DNA of 63,184 nucleotides from an uncultured Opitutaceae bacterium (lineage in GTDB: Bacteria > Verrucomicrobiota > Verrucomicrobiia > Opitutales > Opitutaceae): NCBI GenBank assembly GCA_937902925.1, contig CALFNN010000050.1, positions 1 to 63,184 on the forward strand, in the 5' to 3' direction. The position numbers were made by a program, and so were the translations under genes. How positions within the stretch are numbered: the first letter of the stretch is position 1; the number at the start of each line of letters is the position of its first letter. This document shows positions 17,098-26,992 of this stretch, in pieces. The notes beneath the pieces were generated by a model that was given only the letters and a program-made list of their open reading frames with translations, made no database searches and had not been told where the DNA came from.

Positions 17098-20000
17098 ATG
17101 AAAAACACCCTGCATTGTCGGCGGCGTTCGCTGCTGTTTATCGGCTTGATTCTCGGCTGGCTGCTGCCGGCCTTGTCCCTCCCGGCGCAACCCGCCGCGA
17201 CGGGCGCCATCACCGGCCGCGTCTTCAACCCCGCCACCGGCGAATACGTGCAAAACGCCGAGGTCCGCCTGCAAGGCACGAACCGCGTCGTCACGAGCGC
17301 CAACGACGGCTCGTTCAGCCTCCCCAATGTTCCCGCCGGATCGGCCACGGTGCAGGTCAGCTACACGGGCTACGACACCGCCACGGTGCGGCTCGACGTC
17401 GCGCCCGGCGTTACCGCCCGCGCCGACGTCAACCTGACCAGTGTCCGTTACCAGCAGGAGGCGACGGGGGAGGCCGTGAAGATGCAGGCGTTCACGGTGT
17501 CGACCGAGCGCGAGGGCAACGCCAAGGCCATCATGGACCAGAAGCAGTCGATGAACGTGAGCAACATCGTGGCGGCGGAAACCTTCGGCAACACCGCCGA
17601 GGGCAACGTGGGCGAATTTCTCAAATATCTTCCCGGCATCCAGCTCGACTACGTCGAGGCCGACGCGCGGAATCCCCGCATCCGCGGCCTGCCGGCGCAG
17701 TTCACGAGCGTGACCTTCGGCGGCATGGACCTGGCCAGCGCCGACGGCTTCATCCAGAACAACGGCACCGACAACGGCGGCGGCGCGGGCGCCGGCGGCC
17801 GGTCGTTCGGCTTCGAGCAGGTTTCCATGAGCAGTGTCGATGCCGTCGAGGTCAGTTTCACGGTGAACGCCTCACAGCCCGCGAGCTCGGCGGCCGGCGT
17901 GATCGACCTGCGGCCGAAGCATGCCTACGAGCGCAACGGCCAGCGGATCACGGCCGACGTGAGTGCGATGGCCAACGGCGAGGAGCTCTTCCTCGACAAG
18001 GTCACCAAGCCCGACGACCACGCCCGGCACCTGATCGTGCCGAACGCCTCCTTCGAATATGCGAACTCGTTCCTCAACCACCGCCTCGGCGTGCTCTTCA
18101 GTGTCAACGAGTCGAACATCTTCAACGAGCAGCGGCAGTATGTTCCCACCTACGATACGACGCCGACGGCCGCCAACCCCAAGCCGATCGTCATCACGCG
18201 CATCCAATACAAGGACGGCCCGAAGCTCACCGAACGCAGCACGATGTCGTTCACGCTCGATTACAAGGCCACGGACAAGCTGACCTTCTCGCTCATCGGC
18301 ACGCTGAACAACTACGGCATGTTCACGAGCAATCGCAGCTTTGGCGTCACGACCACGCGCGCCAACCTCGCCAACAGCGACGGCTGGACGGGCTGGACCA
18401 ACGTCCCGATCACCGGCCTCACGTCCTCCTGGTCCTACCTGCGCAAACGAACCCACGGCTACACCTACCTGCCGACGTTCGAATACAAGACGCACAATCT
18501 CCTCGTCACCGGCTCCGCGGTGGTCAGCCAGTCGGAGAACAACTACGCCGGCAACGAGTCCTACCGGCTCCCGGGCAGCAATATTGGCGGCGTCAGTCTT
18601 GCCACGACCGGCATGACGGTGAACGCCACGCGCTCGCCCGACGATCTGTATGCCTGGAAGGTCGTGCAGACCGGCGGTCTCGACTGGTCGAATCTCGCGA
18701 ACTACAAGGCTTCGGCGACCGGGTTTCCAACCTTCGGCTACGACGGCCGCTACAACCGCGTGCTCAAGTATCAGGCCAAGGTCGACGCCAGGTATGACAC
18801 CGCGCTCGAGGTGCCCACATGGTTCAAGGCCGGCGCGAACGTTGGGGAGACCGCGTATATTTTCCAAAACCCGACAGCGTGGCAGAGTTGGAATTATATC
18901 GGGCCGGGCGGCGGCGCCGGCGGCAGTTGGTCGCTCTATCCCTCCGCGGCGGTTTTCTCGCCGGGGCACGGCGGTTATTTCGATTCGACGACCGGCGGCA
19001 CCCCCGCCATCGCCGACCACAATATCATCGGCGACCTGTTCAGCTCGCATCCGGAATACTTCGGGCACAACGACAGTGCCGCCAACTATCTGGCGTCGTT
19101 CGTCACCGCGCCGAAATACATCCGCGAGGAGATCGACGCGGCCTACGCGATGTTCGACTCCAAGCCGCTGACGCGGGTCGAGGTGCAGGCCGGGCTGCGC
19201 TGGGAACGGACGCGCGACGAGACCAAGGACTTCAACCAGGTGCCCACCGCGAAGGTCGTGGCGGCGGGCTTTCCGGTGACGGCGTCGACCGGCGTGGCCT
19301 CGACGATTCCCGGGATCCAATACCAGTATTTCAGCACGCCGCGCATCGCACGCTCCAACGAATACGACGACTTGTTCCCGAGCGGCAGCGTGAAATACCT
19401 GGTCACGCCGAATCTGCAGGCGCTGTTCGGCTACAGCTACACGGTGACGCGGCCGGCGTATGGCGATTTGTCGGGCACCTACACGGAAAACGACACGACG
19501 CTGGAGATCAACGCGCCGAACCCCGACTTGAAGCCGCAATACTCCAACAACTATTCCGCGCGCCTGATGTATTATTTCGAGCCGGTCGGCTCGCTGGGCG
19601 TCGGGGTGTTCGAGAACGACATCAAGAACTTCACGCAGTCCCAGCGGATCAAGGGCATCGCCTCCGACTTCGGCTTCGACGATCCCCTCTACGACGACTA
19701 CACCGTGATCCAGAAGAACAACATCGACGGCAAGGTGATCTATCGCGGCGCGACGGTGGAATACCGGCAGTCGCTCTCGTTCCTGCCGAAGCCGTTCGAC
19801 GGCCTGAGCGTGTTCGGCAACTATACGCGCACCTACACCGAGATGCTGGTGCCGGATCCGACCCAGCTCCACGCTTCCGGGAGCCCGTATAATTTCGGCT
19901 GGGTGCCCGGCGTTTCGCCGCACGTGATCAACGGGGGCCTCAACTACAAACATGGCCGGCTCACCCTCGGCGTGAACGCCCACTGGACCGCGGACACGCC

Positions 20001-20223
20001 GACGACCAGCACCTACAACACGTGGATGCAGCAGAGCACGAAATACGACGTCAACGCCTCGTATAACCTGACGCCCAACTTCAGCCTCTACTTCTACTCG
20101 CGCAACATCACGAACGAGCCGGACCACACCTATCTGGGCACGGACCGCCAGCATATCGGCGGCGGCCGGGCGATCGAATACTACGGCGCCTATCTTTACG
20201 CGGGCATCAAGGGCACCTTCTGA
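17098..20223 (+). CDS. TonB-dependent outer-membrane receptor 1
   Basis: 1041 residues. A signal peptide is followed by a carboxypeptidase-regulatory-like beta-sandwich (GAITGRVFNPATGEYVQNAE ... DGSFSLPNVPAGSATVQVSY, about 35-105). The plug domain contains GNVGEFLKYLPGIQLDYVEA and NPRIRGLPAQFTSVTFGGMD, and a large beta-barrel ends in YLYAGIKGTF with the terminal Phe typical of outer-membrane proteins. It imports oligosaccharides or other large solutes using TonB energy. No SusD homolog is adjacent, as is normal in this lineage. It is followed by a strong terminator and preceded by the shared palindrome at 16946. Confidence 0.93.
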   Translation: MKNTLHCRRRSLLFIGLILGWLLPALSLPAQPAATGAITGRVFNPATGEYVQNAEVRLQGTNRVVTSANDGSFSLPNVPAGSATVQVSYTGYDTATVRLDVAPGVTARADVNLTSVRYQQEATGEAVKMQAFTVSTEREGNAKAIMDQKQSMNVSNIVAAETFGNTAEGNVGEFLKYLPGIQLDYVEADARNPRIRGLPAQFTSVTFGGMDLASADGFIQNNGTDNGGGAGAGGRSFGFEQVSMSSVDAVEVSFTVNASQPASSAAGVIDLRPKHAYERNGQRITADVSAMANGEELFLDKVTKPDDHARHLIVPNASFEYANSFLNHRLGVLFSVNESNIFNEQRQYVPTYDTTPTAANPKPIVITRIQYKDGPKLTERSTMSFTLDYKATDKLTFSLIGTLNNYGMFTSNRSFGVTTTRANLANSDGWTGWTNVPITGLTSSWSYLRKRTHGYTYLPTFEYKTHNLLVTGSAVVSQSENNYAGNESYRLPGSNIGGVSLATTGMTVNATRSPDDLYAWKVVQTGGLDWSNLANYKASATGFPTFGYDGRYNRVLKYQAKVDARYDTALEVPTWFKAGANVGETAYIFQNPTAWQSWNYIGPGGGAGGSWSLYPSAAVFSPGHGGYFDSTTGGTPAIADHNIIGDLFSSHPEYFGHNDSAANYLASFVTAPKYIREEIDAAYAMFDSKPLTRVEVQAGLRWERTRDETKDFNQVPTAKVVAAGFPVTASTGVASTIPGIQYQYFSTPRIARSNEYDDLFPSGSVKYLVTPNLQALFGYSYTVTRPAYGDLSGTYTENDTTLEINAPNPDLKPQYSNNYSARLMYYFEPVGSLGVGVFENDIKNFTQSQRIKGIASDFGFDDPLYDDYTVIQKNNIDGKVIYRGATVEYRQSLSFLPKPFDGLSVFGNYTRTYTEMLVPDPTQLHASGSPYNFGWVPGVSPHVINGGLNYKHGRLTLGVNAHWTADTPTTSTYNTWMQQSTKYDVNASYNLTPNFSLYFYSRNITNEPDHTYLGTDRQHIGGGRAIEYYGAYLYAGIKGTF

Positions 20224-20288
20224 GCCAGTGGCCGGCCGTATGGTTCCGGTCGGGCCACACCAGACACGGCTGGCGGCGGGCCGTGGGA

Positions 20289-20320
20289 GGCGGAGAGGCT
20301 GGGCTCTCCGCCTTTTTTTT
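20289..20320 (+). terminator. Rho-independent terminator after TonB receptor 1
   Basis: Perfect 9-bp stem GGCGGAGAG / CTCTCCGCC with a 6-base loop, followed by eight T. It ends the receptor transcript before the convergent lacI-2. Confidence 0.9.
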
Positions 20321-20391
20321 CGACCATGTCCGCGGGCGGCCGAATCGAGCGGTCTTCGTTCCGGCGCCGCCACGGGGTCGGGCGTGGGCCG

Positions 20392-21498
20392 TCACTCGAA
20401 ACAGACCAACCGATTTTCCCGCCGCGGCACGGCATGCGCGGCGACCGTCCCGCGCCGGCGTGGACAGGAGCGACCGTCGACCCAGCGACCCAGCAGCTGC
20501 GTGGCGGTGGCGATCTCGGGCAGCCCCTTTTCGCCCCGCTGGATTAAACCCGTGAGCAGGTCGATGGCCGTGGCGCCGATCTGCGGCGTCAACTCGTCGA
20601 TGCCGGCGCAACCCGAGGCGGCCGACGTGCTGGTCGTCGCAAACCCCACCGGTCCCGGCAGCCGCAAGTTGAGCATGGCGGCAAAGCGATAGCACAACTG
20701 GTCGTTGTGCGCGACGATCACGTCCGGTTTTTCGCGGCGGAACCAGGCGGCGAGTTTCGCCGGGTCCGGGCCGGTGAAGATAAACGGCCGGACGATATAG
20801 TTCTCGTGGAAGATCCCGTCCCACGCCACGGCGGCATTGAACGCATGATAGACGCGGTCGATGTGCTCGCGGCTCTGCGCCAGTCCGATCCGGTGGTAGC
20901 CGAGCCGATGCAGCGACTGGCAGAGCAACTGCGTGTTCTTGAAGTGATGCGGGATCACGCGATGCACCTCCGGCGCGGTCACACTCGAGGTCGTGGCGAC
21001 GATGGCGAATTCGCGCCAGTCGAGCAGCCGCGGCAGCGGGATGGTCACGGCCATCGGCAGCAGCAACACGCCCTCGACGCCCCGGCCGCGCAGGGTCCGG
21101 CGCAGACTGCGCGCCGCGTCCTGGCTGGTGTCGGTATGCAGCGTGCTGAAACCGTAGCCGCGAGCCTCGGCCTGGCGCCGGGCCCCGCGCAGGACGCCCG
21201 CCGCATAATTGTTATACGGCCCGTCCGGCAGCATGGTGGTGATGGCGCAGATCGAACCTTGAAACGCCAGTTTACGCCGGATGCGCAAGTGGTGCATCAG
21301 CTTCGCGATGGCCGGGTCGGGCCGGTAGCCGAGCGCCCGGGCGGCCTTCTGCACCTGCGCCCGCAGCCGGGCGGATACCGCGACATGGCTGCGCAAGGCC
21401 CGGGAGACGGTCATCGCGCTGACGCCGGCGGCCTTGGCCACCATTCTCATCGAGGGTTGCGCCGTGGGACCGGCGGCGGCGCCAGTGGGGTTGATCAT
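20392..21498 (-). CDS. LacI-family transcriptional regulator 2
   Basis: 368 residues. The helix-turn-helix is offset by about 15 residues (SMRMVAKAAGVSAMTVSRAL), with hinge 'AARALGYRPDPAIAKLMHHL'. The effector domain includes GVEGVLLLPM, RLGYHRIGLAQSREH and PDVIVAHNDQLCYRF, and it ends in GLPEIATATQLLGRWVDG. It probably represses the GH95 and TonB receptor 1 promoters and its own promoter through the GTTACNGTAAC palindrome present at both places. The effector is likely a sugar released by those enzymes; which one is not visible. Confidence 0.9.
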   Translation of the reverse strand: MINPTGAAAGPTAQPSMRMVAKAAGVSAMTVSRALRSHVAVSARLRAQVQKAARALGYRPDPAIAKLMHHLRIRRKLAFQGSICAITTMLPDGPYNNYAAGVLRGARRQAEARGYGFSTLHTDTSQDAARSLRRTLRGRGVEGVLLLPMAVTIPLPRLLDWREFAIVATTSSVTAPEVHRVIPHHFKNTQLLCQSLHRLGYHRIGLAQSREHIDRVYHAFNAAVAWDGIFHENYIVRPFIFTGPDPAKLAAWFRREKPDVIVAHNDQLCYRFAAMLNLRLPGPVGFATTSTSAASGCAGIDELTPQIGATAIDLLTGLIQRGEKGLPEIATATQLLGRWVDGRSCPRRRGTVAAHAVPRRENRLVCFE

Positions 21499-21504
21499 GC
21501 GGAA

Positions 21505-21520
21505 GGCCGGTTACCGTAAC
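21505..21520. promoter_or_regulatory. Putative operator of lacI-2 (autoregulation)
   Basis: GTTACGGTAACCGGCC read on the minus strand, 7 bp upstream of the LacI regulator 2 ATG. It is the second copy of the site at 16946. The position would block transcription or translation initiation of the regulator gene. Confidence 0.6.
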
Positions 21521-21626
21521 GCGGGAGATGGAAAATCGGCGCGATGCGACGAACCGCAACCGGCCGGGTCAGTTTTCCTGGAGACACGGGTGGCGGTGGC
21601 GGGTCCCGCGATTTGGATGGTGGCGG

Positions 21627-23630
21627 TCATGGCTTCACGAAACGTCCGACGAATCCGCCGCCACTGTGAAGGTCGATCGTCAGCGTGTCGCCGCGGCGGG
21701 CTCCGCGATTTTCCATCTTCACGGCGCCGTCGTTCGCGGGATCGTCGCGCACCAGCGTTGCCCGATAGTCGCCGTCGCCGAGGAATGCCAGCGGCACGCG
21801 GATCGTCTCCGCCGGGCCGGCGTGCATCACGGCGAGCAGCCACATCGTCCCGCTGCGGCGGGCGAAGAGCGAGAGTTCGCCGATGCGCGACTGCGGCAGC
21901 ACGATGGTTTCGTCCCATACGGGCTGGATGCTCTTGATCACATCGACCGCGGGATTGTCGAGGACGCTCTGGGGATGCGCCGCGATGGTGAGGATCGGGC
22001 TCTGGAACGTGGCGAGCGCCGCGACCTGGTGGGCCCAGGTCGAGTCAGCCCGCCGGGCGCTGAACACCATGGTCGTGTAGTCGGCCGGCCCCGCGAGATA
22101 CCGGGTGAAAGGGAGGATCGTCTCGTGCCGGGCGCGCTCGACCAGCCGGCTCGACTCCATGCCGCGGACGGCCTCGCGGATCATCTCGTTCGGGAAGGTG
22201 CGGAGCCGGCCGGTCGGCTTGTTCGCGCCGTGAAAATCGACCACGCACTGGTATTCGGCGGCCTTCCGGAGCAGCGCGTCGTAGAGGTCGATGTTCTCCT
22301 TCGCCTCGTGGTCGAAGAAATCGATCTTCGCGCCGGCGACGCCGAGGCGGTGCAGGCGGGAGAAGAATTCCTCGCGCGCCTCGGGCGTCCGGAGTTGGCG
22401 GCTGTGGCGCCAGAACAGGACGCGCACGCCCTGCTGCCGCGAGTAGTCGACGAACTCCCTGATCTGCTCGTCCGGCCAGCCGTAGGCGAAGCCCTCGAGG
22501 ATCTGGTATTTCGCGCCAATCAGGCCGCCGAGGCGGGAGAACTCCTTCATCGTCTCGAGCGAGTCCGGCCCGCCGCCGTCGATATATTTCCAGACGCCGA
22601 GACCCGGCGCGACCCACGGGGTGGCGCGGCCCTCGGGAAAGAGTTTCGGGTCCGGCGGCGGGCAGAGGTCGGGGATGACGTCGCTGTTCACGATCGCGTT
22701 GAGGTCGCGGCCGGCGAGGACGACGCGCCATGGCGTGGTGATCGTGCCGGTGACGGTCGCGGGCTTGCCGAGCCGCTTCGCCTCTTCGCGACCGTAGCGC
22801 AGCTCATACGGATAATTGACGGGTTCGCGGTTGCCGAGACCGACGATCCAGCCGCGGCGGCCGTCGGCCTCGAGGCCCATGCCGCTGTAGTTCACGAGAT
22901 TCGCCTCGGCGATCACGCCGTAACCGGCGCCGCCCGGGAGTTCGAACGTGGCCGGCGGGCCGGCCCACTGGCCGGCGGGCACGTCGTCAATCCGCATCTT
23001 TTTGTATTCGGCCTCATAGTGGCCGTCGAGGTCGTGGAACCACATCGTCGCGCCGGACGGCACGATGAATTCGGAGTATTCGTCGGGTGTCCGGGCCGCA
23101 TCGTCGGCGCCGGGCACGACGATCCGGTAGCCGACGCCGGAGTCGAACGCGCGCACCTCGAGCGTGAACGGCGTCATCGTGAGGTCGTTCGTGAACGAGA
23201 CCGCCGCGCCGTTGCAATGGTTGACGGCGGTCGAGTGCACGCCGTGCCACGGATAGGTTTCGTCGATCGCGAAACGGTCGACCTTGGCGAAGATGACCCC
23301 GGAGGCGAGATCGTCGCCGTCGAGGTCGAACTTGATCGGCGAGGGCTCGATCACCGTCGTGTCGCCCAGCTTCACGGCGTAGGTCAGCCGTTCGGCATTC
23401 GGCGAGAGGATGAATTTCACCTGGCCGTTGGGGCTGACCACCTGCACTTCCTCGAACGGCACGACGCGCTGCGAGCGCCGCGAACTGCTGCGCTGACCGC
23501 GACCGCGGCCCTCGGCCCGGTTGGCGGGGGCTCGCGCGTCGCCGGGCGGCACGGGCGTTTGCGCGACGGCGTTCGCGGCCGCGATCGTCACGGCAAGGAA
23601 GGCAAGGAGGTGTTTGAGGAATGATTTCAT
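21627..23630 (-). CDS. GH97-family alpha-glycosidase, secreted
   Basis: 667 residues with signal peptide. The N-terminal beta-sandwich starts VVSPNGQVKFILSPN; FATVDRF-like and GYGVIAEANLVNYSGMGL segments follow. The TIM barrel has GVWKYIDGGGPDSLE, EGFAYGWPD and GAKIDFFDHEAKE, and then CVVDFHGANKPTGRLRTFPN. GH97 contains inverting enzymes that use Glu (SusB type) and retaining enzymes with an Asp nucleophile. The Asp in KIDFFD points to the retaining, alpha-galactosidase-like group. It is the last gene of the operon starting at 28017, whose promoter carries the shared GTTA-N6-TAAC element. Confidence 0.9.
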   Translation of the reverse strand: MKSFLKHLLAFLAVTIAAANAVAQTPVPPGDARAPANRAEGRGRGQRSSSRRSQRVVPFEEVQVVSPNGQVKFILSPNAERLTYAVKLGDTTVIEPSPIKFDLDGDDLASGVIFAKVDRFAIDETYPWHGVHSTAVNHCNGAAVSFTNDLTMTPFTLEVRAFDSGVGYRIVVPGADDAARTPDEYSEFIVPSGATMWFHDLDGHYEAEYKKMRIDDVPAGQWAGPPATFELPGGAGYGVIAEANLVNYSGMGLEADGRRGWIVGLGNREPVNYPYELRYGREEAKRLGKPATVTGTITTPWRVVLAGRDLNAIVNSDVIPDLCPPPDPKLFPEGRATPWVAPGLGVWKYIDGGGPDSLETMKEFSRLGGLIGAKYQILEGFAYGWPDEQIREFVDYSRQQGVRVLFWRHSRQLRTPEAREEFFSRLHRLGVAGAKIDFFDHEAKENIDLYDALLRKAAEYQCVVDFHGANKPTGRLRTFPNEMIREAVRGMESSRLVERARHETILPFTRYLAGPADYTTMVFSARRADSTWAHQVAALATFQSPILTIAAHPQSVLDNPAVDVIKSIQPVWDETIVLPQSRIGELSLFARRSGTMWLLAVMHAGPAETIRVPLAFLGDGDYRATLVRDDPANDGAVKMENRGARRGDTLTIDLHSGGGFVGRFVKP

Positions 23631-23641
23631 CGCGTGTCTTG

Positions 23642-23674
23642 GGTGGGGCCGGCTCTCCGGGCCGGCCTGGGTTT
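23642..23674. repeat. Dispersed GC-rich inverted repeat, copy 1
   Basis: A 33-bp element whose core is the hairpin GGCCGGCTC-n-GGGCCGGCC. It matches 29251-29283 with two differences and lies just upstream of the GH97 gene. No coding function; REP-like. Confidence 0.6.
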
Positions 23675-23766
23675 TGGGGTGGTTTGCGCCGGGCGGTCGC
23701 GACGACGCGGGAGCTTGGGCCCGCTCGGGGAGCGGCCGCCGGCGCCAACCATTGGGTGTTTCGCGT

Positions 23767-25806
23767 TCACTTCGGTGCGGGCGAGACTTGGACGGTTTTC
23801 GTCTTCCAATCGACGGTCACCGTCGTGCCGTCGGCGAAGGTGCTGCGCTCCTGCGTGTGATCGGCGTCGAGAAATTCGTGATTGGTCAGCTCGAGCAGCG
23901 CGACGCGGCGGTGGAGCGCGGTCATTTGCTCGAGCACACCGGCCTGACGCGGGATCTGCTCGAGGCTGGTGCGCGGGAAGCCGCCGTTGAGCATGCCGTA
24001 AAGCCAGTTCGGCCGGTCGTCGCGGTTCATCCGTGCCTCGCCGCCGCCGGGCGAATACGGCGTCAGCACGGCATCGTGATAGACGAGGCTGAAGAGCGGC
24101 ACGGGAATGCCGGCTTTGCCCGGCCCGAGCGACGACGAGTAGTCGGTGTAGGGCACGGTCCAGTCGCAGCCGGCCTCGGTGCCGACGGTGCCGAGGTTGG
24201 CACGGGCCCAGCGAAACACGTTCGCGATGGCGCGCTTGGCCTCGGTGCGCGTGGTCGGGTGCTCGGGGTTGAAATCCTGGTCGGGCGGGACGTAGCCGAA
24301 GACATCGAGGTAGCTGCCGTCGGGCTTGATGCCATGGGCGAAGATCCCGGCGTAGTTTTTCTCGAGGTGGCCGAGCATGAAGCGGGCGTTGAGGGCGGTC
24401 TGCTTGCCGCCGTCCCACGCGGTGAGGTAGGAGATCGGGCCTTCCTTGACGGAGCCGAAGCGGGTGCCGGGAAAGAGCGTGGGCAGGCCCGCGCTGTCTT
24501 CCTCGTGCACGGCGAACTCGGGGTTGAACGACGGGGCGTCGACGTAGTAATCGCGATATTGGTCGTGCAGAGTGAACAGGTAGCCGGCCGCGCGACAGGC
24601 GTCGGCGAGTTGCCTCATGCCCTCGTAGCCACCGGGCTCGGGCGCGACGGGCAGCACGTCGGGATGCTGGCGGTCGTAGCCGCGGCGTGGCCAGCCGGTG
24701 AGGACAAAGTTGAGGCGTGGAAGCCCGCTGGCCTTCAGGTCGCGCACCTGCCGCGCGCGCTCGGCGAACGGCGTCATCTGGTGGTTCCGCGCCGGATCGG
24801 TTTTGTCGTAGAGCCGGCTGGCGGGAACGATGTTGCGCAGGACGGAGACGCGCGACTCGATCGTGCCGACGAGCGATGCGACCTTGGGCGAGCGCGCGAT
24901 TTTTTCGGTGAGCGGCACCCAGAGGCCGGTCGCGATCGCATAGGCGCGGTAACGCTTCGCAAGGTCGACGTAGTTGCCCCGGTCGAAAAACACCATCCGT
25001 CCGCCTCGTGGATAACCGAGTTTGCCGAGTTGCGCCCGCCAGCGCGGGCCGATGACCGTCGGGCCGCCGGCGGGATGACTCCATTGGTAGGCGGCATCGT
25101 CCGGCGTCTCGACAATGAGCATCATCGCGGCGGGTCCTTTTTCGAAGCCCCACCACGATTGGGACCAGCACTCGACGACATCGCTCTGGATTTCGCTCGT
25201 GTCGTTCGGATGGCCGGCATCGCCGCGGATCGGGTTATAGGCGGCCGGCCAGTGGCGCGGGAGCAGGATGCCGCGGAAATGATTGAGCACGGTGTAGTCG
25301 ACGTCGCGCGCATCGAGCGCCTGCGGCCAGTCGAGCTGGCGGATCGCGGCGCCGTGCGTCTCATCCGCCGCGATGCCGAATACCAGTTCCTCGTCGGCGC
25401 CCTCGAGCGCCAGGGTGAGGTAGAGCGGAGCGTCAACCGTGGCGTCGCCGTGCTTCCAGTGGTCCAGCGTGATCTTCACGCCGGTCTCGGCGCCAGAATC
25501 GTAGGGCGCAATGGCGATGCGGCCGGCACTCGCGAGGCGCGTGGCGAACTCGTCGCCGCCGGCCTTGAGCTTCAGGTCGCCATCGTGCGACGGCACCATG
25601 CTCCACGTGACGCCGCCGGCCTTGACCGTGAGCGCGAGGTCGGCGGCGACGAGGGTGACCGTTTGTTTCCGGCCGGCGACGGTCCAGACGCCGGCCGATT
25701 GGGAAACGTTGACGAGCGGTGCGCCCCAGTCGGCGCGCGGGAGCGGCTGGGCGGTGGCGATCGAAGCGGAGGCAAGGGCGACGACGGTGATCAGGATCGA
25801 GCGCAT
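23767..25806 (-). CDS. Putative secreted glycoside hydrolase (GH101/DUF5696-like barrel)
   Basis: 679 residues from ATG at 25806, where a signal peptide begins (RSILITVVALASASIATAQ). After an N-terminal beta domain, the catalytic-looking barrel contains PRLNFVLTGWPRRGYD, GYLFTLHDQYRDYYVDAP, GIKPDGSYLDVFGYVPP and GTVGTEAGCDWTVPYTDY. These Asp/Glu-bearing strand ends resemble those of the GH101/GH129 and DUF5696 group. I am not certain of the family. It is flanked by GH97 and a beta-propeller gene in one operon, so oligosaccharide hydrolysis is the likely role. Confidence 0.6.
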   Translation of the reverse strand: MRSILITVVALASASIATAQPLPRADWGAPLVNVSQSAGVWTVAGRKQTVTLVAADLALTVKAGGVTWSMVPSHDGDLKLKAGGDEFATRLASAGRIAIAPYDSGAETGVKITLDHWKHGDATVDAPLYLTLALEGADEELVFGIAADETHGAAIRQLDWPQALDARDVDYTVLNHFRGILLPRHWPAAYNPIRGDAGHPNDTSEIQSDVVECWSQSWWGFEKGPAAMMLIVETPDDAAYQWSHPAGGPTVIGPRWRAQLGKLGYPRGGRMVFFDRGNYVDLAKRYRAYAIATGLWVPLTEKIARSPKVASLVGTIESRVSVLRNIVPASRLYDKTDPARNHQMTPFAERARQVRDLKASGLPRLNFVLTGWPRRGYDRQHPDVLPVAPEPGGYEGMRQLADACRAAGYLFTLHDQYRDYYVDAPSFNPEFAVHEEDSAGLPTLFPGTRFGSVKEGPISYLTAWDGGKQTALNARFMLGHLEKNYAGIFAHGIKPDGSYLDVFGYVPPDQDFNPEHPTTRTEAKRAIANVFRWARANLGTVGTEAGCDWTVPYTDYSSSLGPGKAGIPVPLFSLVYHDAVLTPYSPGGGEARMNRDDRPNWLYGMLNGGFPRTSLEQIPRQAGVLEQMTALHRRVALLELTNHEFLDADHTQERSTFADGTTVTVDWKTKTVQVSPAPK

Positions 25807-25888
25807 GGGAATTCGGGGATCGGGAAAAACAAGGAGGGCAAAACCCAGGGTGGGGGGGGACGGCCGCCCCGGCGTCACGGAAGGCTGT

Positions 25889-26992
25889 TCACCGCAAAAG
25901 CTCCTGCTCCTCGTCGCGGCCGGGCTCGTCGAGGAGCTGGATGCAGGAGGCGGGGCCGAGATCGGGGTCGGTCCATTCGCGAATCGCCCAGACGGCTTTT
26001 TTCGCGGGCGTCACCTCGATGAGCTGAACGATCTTCGGCCAGTCGGCCTTGTTGCGGACGACCCCGCTCCAGTTGGTGATGACGGTATTGCCGTTGGCGA
26101 GGCGCATGACCTCGTGCACGCTGCCGATCTTGATGCCGGGCACGTCGCCATCCTTGATTTCCCAGACGATCCCGCCCTGCGGATCGACCTCGCGGGCCCA
26201 GGCGTGCTGGTTGCCGGAGATGAGCGTGTTGCCGTTGGGGAGCCGCACGGCCTGCCAGACCGAAGGCGCGTCGCACGACCAGAGCTCGTTCCAGTTCCTG
26301 TCGTATTCGATGACCCGGCCGAGATCGAGGTGCGCGATGAGGTAGGTGCCGGCCTTCGTCAGGCGGACGTTGCGGAACTGCGCGTGGATGTGCGTCGGAT
26401 CGCCGGGGTATTTCGTGCGCAGCTCGTGCTCCATCTCGACCCGGCCGGTCTTGAGGTTGTAGAGGATGAGTTTCGCGGGGACGCCGTTGCGCAGGAAGAG
26501 CACGCGGTCCGGGCCGACGGGCTGGGCCGAGTGGCACTCGTTCCAGTAGGGCTTGCCCTTCGGGTTCAGCCAGTCCCGGCCATCGGGGCCGGCGAGCTTC
26601 GGGCATTTGTAATCGTAGATCGTTTTCCCGCCCGCATCGATTTTGCGCCAGCCGGTCTTGTAGGCGAAGACGATGTCGCCGTTCGAGAGCCGGTGCAGGT
26701 CGGAGAACTCGCTCTCCTCGCCGTTGGTCTCGTCCTTGCGCGGGATCCGGTAGGTCCAGACGACCTTGCCGTCGCGGACGAGAAACATCGTGGCGACGTC
26801 CTTCCGCGTGTCCCATTCGCCGGTGTAGAGAAAATCGTGTTGCGCGAGACCGCGGCCGGGCAGCACCGCGGGCGCCTCGGGGTAGGGGGGCTCCGGGGCC
26901 TGCGCGGCGACGGGTGCCGGCGATTGGGCAAGCGCAGGCAGCGCCAACAGCGCAGCGCAAGTGCGGAAATGAAACCGGATCGAGAAGTTCAC
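25889..26992 (-). CDS. Secreted PQQ/arylsulfotransferase-like beta-propeller protein
   Basis: 367 residues. The GTG start at 26992 overlaps the TGA of the upstream gene (GTGA), and a signal peptide follows (FRTCAALLALPALAQS). The repeated pattern 'G.VVWTYRIP', RLSNGDIVFAYKTGWRKID, RLPNGNTLISGNQHAWAREV and RLANGNTVITNW is that of propeller blades in PQQ-like and ASST-like proteins. There is no visible catalytic His of arylsulfotransferases that I can place, so an enzymatic role is unproven. It may bind oligosaccharide or a partner enzyme. It is coupled to the GH29-like gene. Confidence 0.65.
   Translation of the reverse strand: MNFSIRFHFRTCAALLALPALAQSPAPVAAQAPEPPYPEAPAVLPGRGLAQHDFLYTGEWDTRKDVATMFLVRDGKVVWTYRIPRKDETNGEESEFSDLHRLSNGDIVFAYKTGWRKIDAGGKTIYDYKCPKLAGPDGRDWLNPKGKPYWNECHSAQPVGPDRVLFLRNGVPAKLILYNLKTGRVEMEHELRTKYPGDPTHIHAQFRNVRLTKAGTYLIAHLDLGRVIEYDRNWNELWSCDAPSVWQAVRLPNGNTLISGNQHAWAREVDPQGGIVWEIKDGDVPGIKIGSVHEVMRLANGNTVITNWSGVVRNKADWPKIVQLIEVTPAKKAVWAIREWTDPDLGPASCIQLLDEPGRDEEQELLR

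Noticed and set aside
17872-20373. 833-codon frame antisense to TonB receptor 1
   Set aside because: Low-complexity shadow of the receptor gene, without signal peptide or domain.
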